64,000 bases of DNA from Treponema sp. (GTDB lineage Bacteria > Spirochaetota > Spirochaetia > Treponematales > Treponemataceae), in the NCBI GenBank assembly GCA_022510925.1, contig JAFLSO010000009.1, positions 1 to 64,000 on the forward strand. Reading direction: 5' to 3'. A model generated the notes under the pieces. The model searched no databases. It was not told where the DNA came from and was given only the letters and a program-made list of their open reading frames with translations. Positions within the stretch are counted from its first letter, which is position 1; each line of letters opens with the position of its first letter. Below, one piece after another: positions 1-8,034 of this stretch. Both the position numbers and the translations under genes were made by a program.

Positions 1-73
1 GTTCCAAAAGTTTTGGACTTTTGAAATTGTAATTGATTCCGCTTTGAACATAGTTAAATTCTTCTCTATTCAT
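1..73 (-). CDS. RNase III-like protein, N-terminal fragment (gene runs off the left edge)
   Basis: Only the first 24 codons are in the window. They start with an ATG at 71-73 on the minus strand behind a good Shine-Dalgarno (TAGGAG, spacing about 7). The translation begins MNREEFNYVQSGINYNF and continues KSPKLLE. The pattern 'INYNFKSPKLLE' matches the opening helix of ribonuclease III domains (Y-x-F-x-x-P-x-L-L). Whether it is the housekeeping Rnc or a mini-III-like paralogue cannot be decided from 24 residues. The gene and its upstream region are clearly more AT-rich than the rest of the window. Confidence 0.55.
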   Translation of the reverse strand, partial: MNREEFNYVQSGINYNFKSPKLLE

Positions 74-483
74 AGAAATACTCCTAAATAAAATACTAGA
101 CAAAAAATGTCAGTAAATTAAGATTGAGAAAATAAAATGTTGTGAAGAATTTCAGAAAAGAGAAAAACAAGTGAACTAATAAAAACCTAATTGCTACGCC
201 TAACTTTCATCAGGACATGACAATCAAAACAATATTAGAACAAGTATTTTCTTTATGTTCTTCATTTTGCATTTTATGAGCAAGCAAACCTTTTGTCAAG
301 GACAAACTGTATTACTGCACGATTTTCGTGTTAAAACCACAATCAGCATTTCCAAACGCGCGTCAAGTTTCCTCGAAAAAAAAATCACACGCCCCGCCAC
401 GCTTGTGCTAACCCGCGGAATGCAGAATCCCGGCCGGAACCAAATCCCTTACGGCAAGGACTGCACCACGCATAAAAAGCGCA
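74..483. other. AT-rich intergenic stretch without a recognisable gene
   Basis: About 410 bases between the RNase III-like start and the methyltransferase stop. No frame gives a convincing protein. A -10-like TAGTAT lies at 93-98 on the minus strand, 20 bases upstream of the first gene, with a weak -35 (TTAATT). A 6+6 inverted repeat TTTGTC-AAG-GACAAA is at 292-306. Composition changes from AT-rich to the GC-rich window average near position 350. Confidence 0.5.
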
Positions 484-1242
484 TTATTTTCTGGCCACCA
501 GCACCATTGTCCTGGCGTTGTAATCATACGGAGACAAATCGAAGCCACCGTAAATCTCTGCGGTTTTAAATCCCAGGCGCAGAATCCCGCTCCGTAACTC
601 CGGCGCGGAATACAGGCGCTGCACGAACTGGTGCTCCATGCGCTTTCCGTCCCTGCCGATCAGAATCCATCTGCTCAGAAGGCCTTCCCACGCCCCGTGC
701 ACTTTAAATTCCGTGAGCACCGTCATGCCGTCACGCTCAAACCACTCTCCCTCCGTGAACCACCGCACTGCGGTCTCGCGGCTTATGCATTCCAGAATGA
801 ATGTCCCGCCGTCCTTTAAGGCACCATGCACCGCCCTGAGGATTTTAAAATCATCCTCCACGCTGTCGCAGTAGCCGAACGAATTGTAGACATTTATGGC
901 CGAATCGAATTTCCTGTCCGTGGTAAAAGAGCGCATGTCGCATTTTACAAGATTCAATCTTACGCCCTCAGCACAGGCGGACTCCCTTGCGGCATCCAGG
1001 AACGGCACTGTTATGTCCACGCCCGTAACGTTCATCCCCAAGGATGCCAGTTCCACGGAAATGCGCCCGGGACCGCAGCACGCATCCAGAACCGAGCAGC
1101 CTTTCTTAAGGGAGGCGATTTGGACGCAGCGCTCCGCAATACCGCGCGCCTCGGCCCAGTGCTGCCCGTCGAACATGACAGGCCCGTAATTAAGCCAGAA
1201 AGACTCGTTCTCAAACCATTCGATTTTTTTCTCTCCGCTCAT
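484..1242 (-). CDS. class I SAM-dependent methyltransferase
   Basis: A 252-residue soluble protein with a Rossmann-type methyltransferase core. Motif I is VLDACCGPGR at residues 51-60, followed by the acidic residue that binds the SAM ribose (GVDIT, D76) and the motif IV-like stretch FDSAINVYNSFGY near 112-124. This layout is that of the Methyltransf_11/25 group; the substrate cannot be told. The ATG has a strong Shine-Dalgarno (GGAGGAAAG). The gene is separated from the rubredoxin gene upstream by about 90 bases on the same strand and could share its transcript. Confidence 0.8.
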   Translation of the reverse strand: MSGEKKIEWFENESFWLNYGPVMFDGQHWAEARGIAERCVQIASLKKGCSVLDACCGPGRISVELASLGMNVTGVDITVPFLDAARESACAEGVRLNLVKCDMRSFTTDRKFDSAINVYNSFGYCDSVEDDFKILRAVHGALKDGGTFILECISRETAVRWFTEGEWFERDGMTVLTEFKVHGAWEGLLSRWILIGRDGKRMEHQFVQRLYSAPELRSGILRLGFKTAEIYGGFDLSPYDYNARTMVLVARK

Positions 1243-1333
1243 GCGTCTTTCCTCCGCCCGGGAAAATTCACTTACGCCCGCAGGACTGTCCTATGCCGGC
1301 GTCATTTCGGCCCAAGCAAAATCCGCCCGCCTT

Positions 1334-1543
1334 TCAGATGGCGCCCGTGTTTCCGGCGGCGGGCCCTCCCGGAGCGCGGCACATTCCGAAACTCTCTTTC
1401 TCCGCGCCGCAGACAGGGCATTCCCACGAGAGCGCGCTTATGCTTTTAAAGTCCGTGCCCGGAGAAACGGAGCCCGGGGCATCTCCCTGCGCAGGGTCGT
1501 AGACGTAACCGCAGATTCTGCACTGATAGCGTACATTGTCCAT
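1334..1543 (-). CDS. rubredoxin
   Basis: A small iron protein of 69 residues with the two rubredoxin knuckles, CRICGYVYDP near the N terminus and CPVCG near residue 42, which supply the four cysteines for one Fe. The C terminus has a short Gly/Ala/Pro-rich tail beyond the usual 52-54 residues. It is a one-electron carrier, in anaerobes often serving superoxide reductase or rubrerythrin; no partner is adjacent. A TTG six bases upstream (1549) is also in frame, but the ATG at 1543 is preferred because a TAAATT box ends six bases before it. No Shine-Dalgarno is seen. It is divergent from hprK. Confidence 0.88.
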   Translation of the reverse strand: MDNVRYQCRICGYVYDPAQGDAPGSVSPGTDFKSISALSWECPVCGAEKESFGMCRAPGGPAAGNTGAI

Positions 1544-1567
1544 GCCCAAAATTTATCACAAATTCAG

Positions 1568-1596
1568 TTGCAACAAAACCGTACAAACTGTATACT
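1568..1596 (+). promoter_or_regulatory. hprK promoter, predicted leaderless
   Basis: TTGCAA (1568-1573), a 17-base spacer, then TATACT (1591-1596). The ATG of hprK follows after exactly six bases, so the expected transcription start coincides with the start codon. No Shine-Dalgarno is present. Confidence 0.75.
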
Positions 1597-1602
1597 AAAC
1601 AC

Positions 1603-2592
1603 ATGTCTGATAGAAAAATCACGGTCCTGGACCTTCTGGATCTGGATTTAAAAGGTCATAACTCTCTGCACATACATTGCATCGCGGGCAGAGGAGGGCT
1701 TTCACGGGAACTTACCGTGCCGGACATAAACAGGCCGGGACTGGCGCTCTCAGGCTTCTACGATTCCTTTGTGTGCGAGCGCGTGCAGCTCTTCGGCCGC
1801 GGCGAGGCGGCGTATCTGGCAAAGCTTAAGCGCGAGAACAACATGGAGACCATACAGCGCCTGTTTGAATTCAACATTCCGTGCATGGTGTTCACGCACA
1901 GCATAAGTCCCGACGAGAGTTTCCTGAGAGTGGCCGACAAAGCGGGATGCCCCATCCTGCAGACAGACTTGGAGTCCACGGAATTTACCACCAGGCTCCT
2001 GAGGATTTTCATGCAGCTTTTTGCGCCCAGAAAAACGCTGCACGGCGTTCTGGTGGAGGTGTTCGGCATAGGTATACTCCTGCAGGGAGATTCCGGGGTA
2101 GGAAAAAGCGAGACGGCGCTGGAGCTGGTGGAGCGCGGGCACCGTCTGGTGGCGGATGACAGCGTGGAGATACGCTGTGTCAACGGAAACGCCATTGTGG
2201 GTCAGGGCGCCAACAGTCTTATAAGCCATCACATGGAGATACGCGGGCTCGGAATAATAAACGTCTCGCAGCTGTACGGCGTGGGCGCCATACGGGAAAG
2301 CAAAGAGGTGCAGCTGGTCGTAAAGCTGGAGGCATGGGACCAGTCAAAAATCTACGACCGTCTGGGAACGGAGACGCACACCGTGGATCTTCTTGGCGTG
2401 AAAATCCCGTACATAGAGGTGCCCGTAAAGCCGGGGCGCAACCTGCCCATAATCCTGGAGGCGGCCGCCATGAACGAAAGGCTTAAGTCCATGGGCTATT
2501 ATTCCGCCATGGAATTCAACCAGAACGTGCTTAAGTGGATTGAGTCCGGGGAGGCACAGACCGCCTATTACGGTCAGGACGACTCCTATTGA
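1603..2592 (+). CDS. hprK: HPr kinase/phosphorylase
   Basis: HprK phosphorylates HPr on Ser46 using ATP or PPi and reverses the reaction with phosphate, linking metabolic state to carbohydrate regulation. The 329-residue product has the family's two-domain form: an N-terminal regulatory domain (about 1-130) and a P-loop catalytic domain with Walker A GDSGVGKS at 162-169 and the neighbouring LVADDSVEI stretch. Length is normal. Its substrate HPr is encoded 138 bases downstream on the same strand, followed by lexA and holA. The gene has no Shine-Dalgarno and its promoter is placed for a leaderless mRNA. No PTS enzyme I or II gene is in this window, fitting the regulatory-only HPr system known from treponemes. 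Confidence 0.95.
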   Translation: MSDRKITVLDLLDLDLKGHNSLHIHCIAGRGGLSRELTVPDINRPGLALSGFYDSFVCERVQLFGRGEAAYLAKLKRENNMETIQRLFEFNIPCMVFTHSISPDESFLRVADKAGCPILQTDLESTEFTTRLLRIFMQLFAPRKTLHGVLVEVFGIGILLQGDSGVGKSETALELVERGHRLVADDSVEIRCVNGNAIVGQGANSLISHHMEIRGLGIINVSQLYGVGAIRESKEVQLVVKLEAWDQSKIYDRLGTETHTVDLLGVKIPYIEVPVKPGRNLPIILEAAAMNERLKSMGYYSAMEFNQNVLKWIESGEAQTAYYGQDDSY

Positions 2593-2676
2593 ACCGGAGC
2601 CATGTATTCAAGGACGGCAAATCCTTTCATAAGAATGCCATTCAGTTCCGGCGTAAAAACCAGAACTTTTTATATG

Positions 2677-2698
2677 CTGCGGGAATTTAAGCCCGCAG
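2677..2698 (+). terminator. hairpin between hprK and ptsH
   Basis: A 7-bp stem CTGCGGG/CCCGCAG with an 8-base loop, followed by TGAACTTTT. The T tract is poor, so it is more likely a leaky terminator or an mRNA-stability hairpin than a full stop. It could set different hprK and ptsH-lexA expression. Confidence 0.45.
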
Positions 2699-2730
2699 TG
2701 AACTTTTAAAAAAGTGCAAGAGGAAGTTTT

Positions 2731-2997
2731 ATGACAGAGAAAATTCTTACAGTAAGAAACAGAGCCGGAATCCACGCGCGGCCTGCCGCCCTCATAGCGC
2801 AGACAGCGAATAAATTTGCCGCAGAAATCACTCTGGAGAAAGACAACGCCACCGTGAACGCAAAGTCCATCATGGGCGTCATAACTATGGCGGCAGGCTA
2901 CAACACCACGCTCACTTTAAAGGCGGAAGGCTCTGACGAGACGGAGGCGGCGGAGGCCATTTTCAGTCTTTTTGAGTCCAAATTCGAGGAGAAGTGA
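2731..2997 (+). CDS. ptsH: phosphocarrier protein HPr
   Basis: An 88-residue HPr with both regulatory residues in place: the active-site His15 in GIHARPAAL and the HprK target Ser46 in AKSIMGV. HPr accepts phosphate from PEP through enzyme I (His15) and from HprK (Ser46). With hprK just upstream and no PTS permease nearby, the Ser46 branch is probably the relevant one, giving a regulatory role. The stop codon TGA is directly followed by the lexA ATG, so the two are almost certainly translationally coupled. Confidence 0.95.
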   Translation: MTEKILTVRNRAGIHARPAALIAQTANKFAAEITLEKDNATVNAKSIMGVITMAAGYNTTLTLKAEGSDETEAAEAIFSLFESKFEEK

Positions 2998-3612
2998 ATG
3001 AAAAATCTCACCGACCGCCAGCGCGAGGTTCTGAATTTTATCTCGCAGTATTCAGAGGATAATTACAGGGCGCCTTCCGTCCGCGACATAAGCGACCATT
3101 TCGGAATATCACTGCGGGCGGTCCAGGACCACATAGCGGCCCTGCAGCATAAAGGCTATCTTTCCCTGAGCGAGCGCAGGGCGCGCTCCCTGCACGTTCT
3201 TAAAGATGAGCGCGAGAAAGCCCCCGCGCCGTTCATCTCAAGAGTGCCGGTGCTGGGAACCGTGGCGGCAGGTAAGCCTCTCCTGAGCGAGGAGAATCTG
3301 GACGGCTATGTGAGCCTCACGGAGCCTTTCGTGCGGCCCGACAAATCGTACTTTGCCCTGCATGTGCGCGGTGCCAGCATGATTAATGCGGGCATCCTTG
3401 ACGGCGACCTTGCCATAGTGGAGCAGGGCGAGGTTGCGGCAGACGGACAGATTGTGGTGGCCGTGGTGGACAACGCCATAACCCTTAAGCGGTTCTACCG
3501 TGAGGCGGAGCGCATAAGGCTGCAGCCTGAGAATCCCGAATTCCAGCCAATCTACGGAAACGAAATCCGCATAGTGGGCACGCTCTCAGGCATAGTGCGG
3601 ACGTACTCATAA
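2998..3612 (+). CDS. lexA: LexA SOS repressor/protease
   Basis: A 204-residue LexA: a winged helix-turn-helix domain at about 1-65 (DRQREVLNFI, APSVRDISDHFG), the autocleavage site Ala91-Gly92 (TVAAGKP), and the S24 peptidase domain with Ser127 (RGASM) and Lys164 (ITLKRF). The residue before the catalytic Ser is Ala rather than the common Asp/Glu (GDSM/GESM). RecA-stimulated self-cleavage would derepress DNA-repair genes. It starts immediately after the HPr stop with a Shine-Dalgarno inside the ptsH end (GGAGAAG), so lexA is coupled to a carbon-regulation gene. No LexA operator was recognised. Confidence 0.93.
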   Translation: MKNLTDRQREVLNFISQYSEDNYRAPSVRDISDHFGISLRAVQDHIAALQHKGYLSLSERRARSLHVLKDEREKAPAPFISRVPVLGTVAAGKPLLSEENLDGYVSLTEPFVRPDKSYFALHVRGASMINAGILDGDLAIVEQGEVAADGQIVVAVVDNAITLKRFYREAERIRLQPENPEFQPIYGNEIRIVGTLSGIVRTYS

Positions 3613-3645
3613 GGCAGGAACCCTTTAGCCTAAAGCGCACACAGA

Positions 3646-4665
3646 ATGAAGCCAGCAGCAGAAGTCTATCTTTTTACAGGTCCGGAAGCCGGCGAGAAGA
3701 ACGATGCCATAGACAGCATCCGCGAGAGCGCGCGCAAGGCGCACGGCGACCTGGACGAGTACAAATACTACGCCTCGGACACACGCTTTGCCGACGTTAT
3801 AGCGCAGCTGCAGAACGAGAATTTATTCTCCGCGGCCACATTCATAGTCCTGCGCGACGCGGAGCAGATAAAGACAAAAGATGACATCGACCTGCTCTCC
3901 TCATACATTCATGGTGCCGGGAGCAGCCCCAACACTCTCATCCTGGTATCAGATGAGAACGGCGTGGAAAGAAAACTTGAGGGCCTGTTCGACAGTGAGC
4001 ATAAGAGATTTTTCCGGGAGATGTTCGAGAACCGCAAGGAGGACTGGGTACGCTCTTATTTTAAGAGGAACGGATTCAGCGCAGAGAGCGAGGCTATAGG
4101 CCAGATTCTGGATATGGTTGAGAACAACACCGAGGCGCTTAAATCGGAATGCTCCAGGTTCTTCTGCTGTTTCGACAAAGGGCACACCATCACCACGGAG
4201 GACGTGGATAAGATTCTCTCGCATAACAGGGAGGAGAACGCGTTCACGCTTTTTGACGCCATGACAGACAAATCGCGCTCCCCTAAACAGCGCTTCGAGG
4301 CATCGTTGGAGATACTGCAAAAAATAAGGCTTTCCCGCGAGAACAATGCCGTAATGCTTATTGCGGGCCTCACTTACTGCTTCAGGCAGCTGCGGACATG
4401 GCACTCTTTAAACGGAAAGTCCGCGCCCGCAGGTGACGCTCAGCTTAAATCCGCGGGATTCTCTGTCACAAAGCAGAAACGCTACAGGGCGGCAGCGTCC
4501 ATCTGGGGGCCGGGGGCCACCGCCAGCATCCTTTCGCTTCTGGCCGCCACAGACATGGAAAGCCGCGGCTCAGGGCAGGCGCTTGACGACACACGGCTAA
4601 CGCTCCTTCTCTACGCCATCATAATCAAGAACGGAATTTATCCCGCCGAATACGAGACCGCCTAA
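3646..4665 (+). CDS. holA: DNA polymerase III subunit delta
   Basis: The δ subunit of the clamp loader opens the β sliding clamp during replication. The 339-residue length and overall layout fit HolA: an N-terminal AAA-like domain beginning with VYLFTGPEAGEKNDAI, which lacks a true Walker A as is typical for δ, and a helical C-terminal collar with LLLYAIIIKNG. It follows lexA by 33 bases on the same strand, and its last four bases overlap the convergent PC4-like gene. No clear Shine-Dalgarno is seen just before the ATG. Confidence 0.8.
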   Translation: MKPAAEVYLFTGPEAGEKNDAIDSIRESARKAHGDLDEYKYYASDTRFADVIAQLQNENLFSAATFIVLRDAEQIKTKDDIDLLSSYIHGAGSSPNTLILVSDENGVERKLEGLFDSEHKRFFREMFENRKEDWVRSYFKRNGFSAESEAIGQILDMVENNTEALKSECSRFFCCFDKGHTITTEDVDKILSHNREENAFTLFDAMTDKSRSPKQRFEASLEILQKIRLSRENNAVMLIAGLTYCFRQLRTWHSLNGKSAPAGDAQLKSAGFSVTKQKRYRAAASIWGPGATASILSLLAATDMESRGSGQALDDTRLTLLLYAIIIKNGIYPAEYETA

Positions 4666-4886
4666 AGCTCCAGTCCGTTAAGCAGGCCGCGCAAAGAGAT
4701 AAGGTCGTCTTTTGTGAACGTAAGGCCTTTTCCCATTTTCTGATGATCCGGCGCCCATGCGCGTAAATCATATTTGGCAGGATTCCCGTTCCAAGAGACC
4801 AAATTAAGCTCCGTCTTCCATCCGCCCTTTCCCTCGGAAAGCACGCCTAAATTCTGCACTATCTCGTACTTAAAATCTTCTGCCAT
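4662..4886 (-). CDS. YdbC/PC4-family single-strand nucleic-acid-binding protein
   Basis: A 74-residue protein whose sequence (KYEIVQNLGVLSE, ELNLVSWNG, KYDLRAWAPDH, MGKGLTFT) matches the bacterial YdbC branch of the PC4/SUB1 coactivator family. Members are small dimers that bind single-stranded DNA or RNA. It has a strong Shine-Dalgarno (AAGGAG) and sits downstream of groEL on the same strand, after a probable terminator. Its biological role in bacteria is little known. Confidence 0.82.
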   Translation of the reverse strand: MAEDFKYEIVQNLGVLSEGKGGWKTELNLVSWNGNPAKYDLRAWAPDHQKMGKGLTFTKDDLISLRGLLNGLEL

Positions 4887-4905
4887 AAAAACTCCTTATG
4901 AAAAT

Positions 4906-4931
4906 GCCCCGCAAGGCAATACCCGCGGGGC
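4906..4931 (-). terminator. groEL terminator hairpin
   Basis: A 7-bp stem GCCCCGC/GCGGGGC with a 12-base loop, followed on the minus strand by ATTTTCAT. It lies between the groEL stop and the PC4-like start. The T tract is short, so read-through is possible. Confidence 0.55.
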
Positions 4932-4992
4932 GCAATCTAGCAGCGTAGACTCTCCGTTACGCGCCTGTAAGAACGCGCACGGCCTCTTATTC

Positions 4993-6621
4993 TTAGTAGT
5001 CCATTCCCATTCCGGGCTGCGCGGGCATCTGCGGAGCGGGAGGCTCAGGGATGTCCGTGATGGCGCATTCCGTGGTAAGAAGCATTCCCGCCACGCTCGC
5101 GGCATTCTGCAGCGCACACCTGGTCACTTTGGCGGGGTCTATGATACCCGCATCCATCATGTTGACCCATTCGTCAGTGGCGGCGTTGTAGCCCACGCCT
5201 TTCTTCTCATTCTTGGCGCGGTCCGCAATCACGGCTCCGTCCACTCCCGCGTTGTCAGCAATCTGGCGGATGGGCTCCTCAAGCGCGCGCTTCACAATGG
5301 TAAAGCCGACTTTCTCATCGCCCACAAGAGTCGCGGCGTTTTCGTCAAGGACTTTGCTTGCCTGGATAAGCGCTATTCCGCCGCCGGAGACAATGCCCTC
5401 CTCCAGGGCAGCGCGCGTGGCAGCAAGAGTGTCCTCCACGCGGAATTTCTTCTCCTTCATCTCAGTCTCCGTGATGGCACCGATGTTAATCACCGCCACT
5501 CCGCCGGAAAGCTTGGCAAGGCGCTCCTTAAGCTTCTCTTTGTCGTAGTCGCTCGTGCTTTTCTCCACCTGATTCTTAATCTCCGCGACACGCGCCGCTA
5601 TGTCCTTCTTAGCGCCGGCGCCATCCACGATCGTGGTGTTGTCCTTGTCGATTTTAACGCTCTTGGCCTGGCCCAGATCAGAAAGCTCCGTTGTCTCAAG
5701 CTTAAGCCCGAGCTCCTCCGTTATGACTTTTCCGCCGGTAAGAATGGCTATGTCCTGAAGCATCTCCTTGCGCCTGTCGCCGAATCCGGGAGCCTTAACC
5801 GCGCAGCATTTGAGCGTGCCGCGTATGGAGTTAACCACCAGAGTTGTAAGCGCCTCGCCGTCCATGTCCTCGCAGATGATTACCAGAGGGCGGCCGGTCT
5901 GCGCCACTTTCTCAAGAAGCGGCAGAATGTCCTTCATGGTGCTGATTTTCTTGTCGTGGATAAGAATGTATGCGTCAGAGTAGTCCACCTCCATGCGCTC
6001 GCGGTCCGTGACAAAATATGCGTTGATGTAGCCGCGGTCGAACTGCATTCCCTCCACGGTCTTTACGGTGGTGTCCATGTTCTTGGACTCCTCCACGGTT
6101 ATGACTCCGTCCTTGCCCACTTTCTCTATGGCCTCTGCCAGAATGCCGCCAATCTCAGGGTCATTGTTGGCGCTGATTGTGGCCACATGGGTGATGTCCT
6201 CGTTGCCCTTTACGGCACGGCTGTTCTTATTGATTTCCGCAATCGCCAGAGCCACGGCCTTGTCTATGCCGCGCTTGATTTCTATGGGCGTCATGCCGGC
6301 GCTCACTGCCTTAAGTCCCTCGCGCACTATGGCGTAAGCAAGCACTGTGGCGGTAGTGGTTCCGTCACCGGCCACATCATTAGTCTTGGAGGCGACCTCC
6401 TTAACGAGCTGGGCGCCCATGTTCTCGTAAGGGTCCTTAAGCTCCACCTCTTTGGCCACGGACACACCGTCCTTAGTGATTGTGGGCGCGCCGTACTTTT
6501 TGTCCAGCATTACAAGGCGGCCGCAGGGACCGAGTGTAACTTTCACAGCCTGGGCAATCTGCTCCACACCGCCAAGCATTTTCTTGCGGGCTTCTTCATT
6601 GTAAATCAACTGTTTCGCCAT
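4993..6621 (-). CDS. groL: chaperonin GroEL
   Basis: A 542-residue GroEL with the ATP-site motif [13 protein letters not shown] and the C-terminal signature region [16 protein letters not shown]. It forms the double-ring folding chamber. The C terminus ends in PGMGMDY instead of a longer Gly-Met tail. No groES is adjacent, in agreement with spirochetes in which groES is elsewhere. The Shine-Dalgarno is TAGGAG. No CIRCE element is seen; a 10-bp palindrome TCTTATAAGA (6650-6659) overlaps the -10 region instead. Confidence 0.97.
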   Translation of the reverse strand: MAKQLIYNEEARKKMLGGVEQIAQAVKVTLGPCGRLVMLDKKYGAPTITKDGVSVAKEVELKDPYENMGAQLVKEVASKTNDVAGDGTTTATVLAYAIVREGLKAVSAGMTPIEIKRGIDKAVALAIAEINKNSRAVKGNEDITHVATISANNDPEIGGILAEAIEKVGKDGVITVEESKNMDTTVKTVEGMQFDRGYINAYFVTDRERMEVDYSDAYILIHDKKISTMKDILPLLEKVAQTGRPLVIICEDMDGEALTTLVVNSIRGTLKCCAVKAPGFGDRRKEMLQDIAILTGGKVITEELGLKLETTELSDLGQAKSVKIDKDNTTIVDGAGAKKDIAARVAEIKNQVEKSTSDYDKEKLKERLAKLSGGVAVINIGAITETEMKEKKFRVEDTLAATRAALEEGIVSGGGIALIQASKVLDENAATLVGDEKVGFTIVKRALEEPIRQIADNAGVDGAVIADRAKNEKKGVGYNAATDEWVNMMDAGIIDPAKVTRCALQNAASVAGMLLTTECAITDIPEPPAPQMPAQPGMGMDY

Positions 6622-6655
6622 TTATATGCTCCTAAAAAAAATCTATTTGTCTTAT

Positions 6656-6684
6656 AAGATACAAAAATAAGTCAAATTCGGCAA
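6656..6684 (-). promoter_or_regulatory. candidate groEL promoter
   Basis: On the minus strand TTGCCG (6679-6684), 17 bases, then TATCTT (6656-6661). The palindrome TCTTATAAGA at 6650-6659 overlaps the end of the -10. This is where a heat-shock repressor would act, but no known operator was recognised. Confidence 0.5.
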
Positions 6685-6776
6685 GGTTTTTCCGCATTTT
6701 TTGTTGAGAAGCGGACTCACTCAAAACAGGAGTCCCGGCCCCATAAAAGAATTGCCCAAATTATTTTAAACACCGC

Positions 6777-6805
6777 TTGCAACTCTGAAAGAAATTCAGT
6801 ATAGT
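6777..6805 (+). promoter_or_regulatory. tRNA-Ala promoter
   Basis: TTGCAA (6777-6782), 17 bases, TATAGT (6800-6805); the tRNA begins 10 bases after the -10. The same two hexamers and spacing precede the tRNA-Leu gene. Confidence 0.85.
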
Positions 6806-6815
6806 ATAGCCGTTC

Positions 6816-6888
6816 GGGGACGTAGCTCACCTGGTAGAGCGACAGGTTCGCAATCTGTAGGTAGGCGGTTCGAGTCCGCTCGTCTCCA
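6816..6888 (+). tRNA. tRNA-Ala (anticodon CGC)
   Basis: A complete 73-nt cloverleaf. The acceptor stem GGGGACG/CGTCTCC contains the G3:U70 wobble pair that marks alanine tRNAs. The anticodon loop is TTCGCAA with CGC at 6849-6851, and the T arm is GGCGG-TTCGAGT-CCGCT. CCA is not encoded. It reads GCG codons. Confidence 0.95.
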
Positions 6889-6966
6889 CTACTTTCCTAA
6901 AAAATCCCGTCACATTCAGAATCCGCACCCGCACATGGCAAGAGAAGCCTCGGCCGGGCGGACTGT

Positions 6967-7851
6967 CTACAGCCTGAAAAGTTTCTCGCAGTTTTTATCC
7001 ACTATGCGGCACAACTGCTGCATGGTTATGTTCCGTTTGGCAGAAATGAACTCATAGGTGTAGCGGATGTTCTGCGGCACATTCGGCTCGCCGCGCAGAG
7101 GCACGGGCGCAAGATACGGAGCGTCAGTCTCCAGAAGCAGGCGGTCATCCGGCACGTAGCGCAGAAGCTCCTCCATCTCGTACAGATGATCTTTTTTAGT
7201 GTACGTGACGGCACCTCCGAACGCCAGATGCCATCCTAAGTCCACGAACTTGCGGGCCTCGTCTATGCCGTAGGAATAGCAGTGGATTATGCCGTTATGA
7301 TACCCCACGCTCTTTATGCATTCCAGAGTGTCATCAAAGGCATCGCGGGAGTGCACTATAACCGGGAGCCGCATCTTCTTGGCAAGAATGAGCTGCATCA
7401 CAAAAAGCTCGCGCTCGCCCTCATACACAGCCGGGTTGAAATCCGCCCGGTCACGCGCGTCAGGATTGCCCGGATTCCAATGATGGTCTATGCCGCACTC
7501 GCCTATGGCGGCGATTTTCTTTGCGAAGCGGCCGCCGCTTGCCGTGGCGTCCTGAATCTGCTCCTCCAGCGTCTCCAGGCAGGACCAGCGGTTCTCTATC
7601 TCCTCCACGTCAGGCCATATACCCGCGCTAAAATGCATGAACTTCTGGGAGCGCGCGCGTTTCTCCGGGTTTTCGATTCCGTCCAGGCTCTGCGCCATGT
7701 GCTCCAGACGGCCCTCCAAATCATCGCAGCGCACACCCACATCCAGCATGAACACGGGCTTGTAATCCGCTATCTCGTCCAGAATTTCAGCGCCGCGGGA
7801 CGCGTCGTCACCAGTGAGTTTCTGAAAATGAAAATGAGTGTCGCTGTACAT
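6967..7851 (-). CDS. TatD-family metal-dependent hydrolase/DNase
   Basis: A 294-residue TIM-barrel hydrolase of the TatD family, with the N-terminal metal motif THFHF (H6, H8), the middle GECGIDHHW segment, PVIVHSRDA and the late LLLETDAPYLAP motif. TatD proteins are 3'-exonucleases acting in DNA repair or RNA quality control. An insert between about residues 40 and 100 makes it slightly longer than the usual 260 residues. There is no usual Shine-Dalgarno, and a promoter-like TTGAGA-N17-TAGGAT ends six bases before the ATG. It stands alone between two tRNA genes. Confidence 0.88.
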   Translation of the reverse strand: MYSDTHFHFQKLTGDDASRGAEILDEIADYKPVFMLDVGVRCDDLEGRLEHMAQSLDGIENPEKRARSQKFMHFSAGIWPDVEEIENRWSCLETLEEQIQDATASGGRFAKKIAAIGECGIDHHWNPGNPDARDRADFNPAVYEGERELFVMQLILAKKMRLPVIVHSRDAFDDTLECIKSVGYHNGIIHCYSYGIDEARKFVDLGWHLAFGGAVTYTKKDHLYEMEELLRYVPDDRLLLETDAPYLAPVPLRGEPNVPQNIRYTYEFISAKRNITMQQLCRIVDKNCEKLFRL

Positions 7852-7857
7852 GATTTT

Positions 7858-7886
7858 ATCCTACCGTATCAAGAAGAAATTCTCAA
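7858..7886 (-). promoter_or_regulatory. candidate tatD promoter, predicted leaderless
   Basis: Minus strand: TTGAGA (7881-7886), 17 bases, TAGGAT (7858-7863), then six bases to the ATG. TAGGAT could instead be read as a weak Shine-Dalgarno, so this is the least certain of the leaderless set. Confidence 0.45.
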
Positions 7887-7997
7887 ATGCACGCGAAAAG
7901 GCTGACGGGAGCGCAGGATACGGGCCGCAATCCCCCTGACAGAGAGAACCACGGGCACTGCGCTCAATGACCTTCCGCAAAAAACATAGAGCCGCAT

Positions 7998-8028
7998 AAA
8001 AAAAGACTGCCGCATAAAAGCAACAGCC
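7998..8028 (-). terminator. tRNA-Leu terminator
   Basis: On the minus strand, a 9-bp stem (8020-8028 with 8005-8013, including G-U pairs) with a 6-base loop, followed by seven Ts (7998-8004). It lies just after the 3' end of tRNA-Leu. Confidence 0.85.
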
Positions 8029-8034
8029 TGAGCG

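Noticed and set aside
4774..6657. A 627-codon open frame antisense to groEL
   Set aside because: Composition is a mirror of the GroEL codons (His/Leu/Arg/Gly-rich), with no domain motifs and no Shine-Dalgarno; long antisense frames are expected in GC-rich genes.
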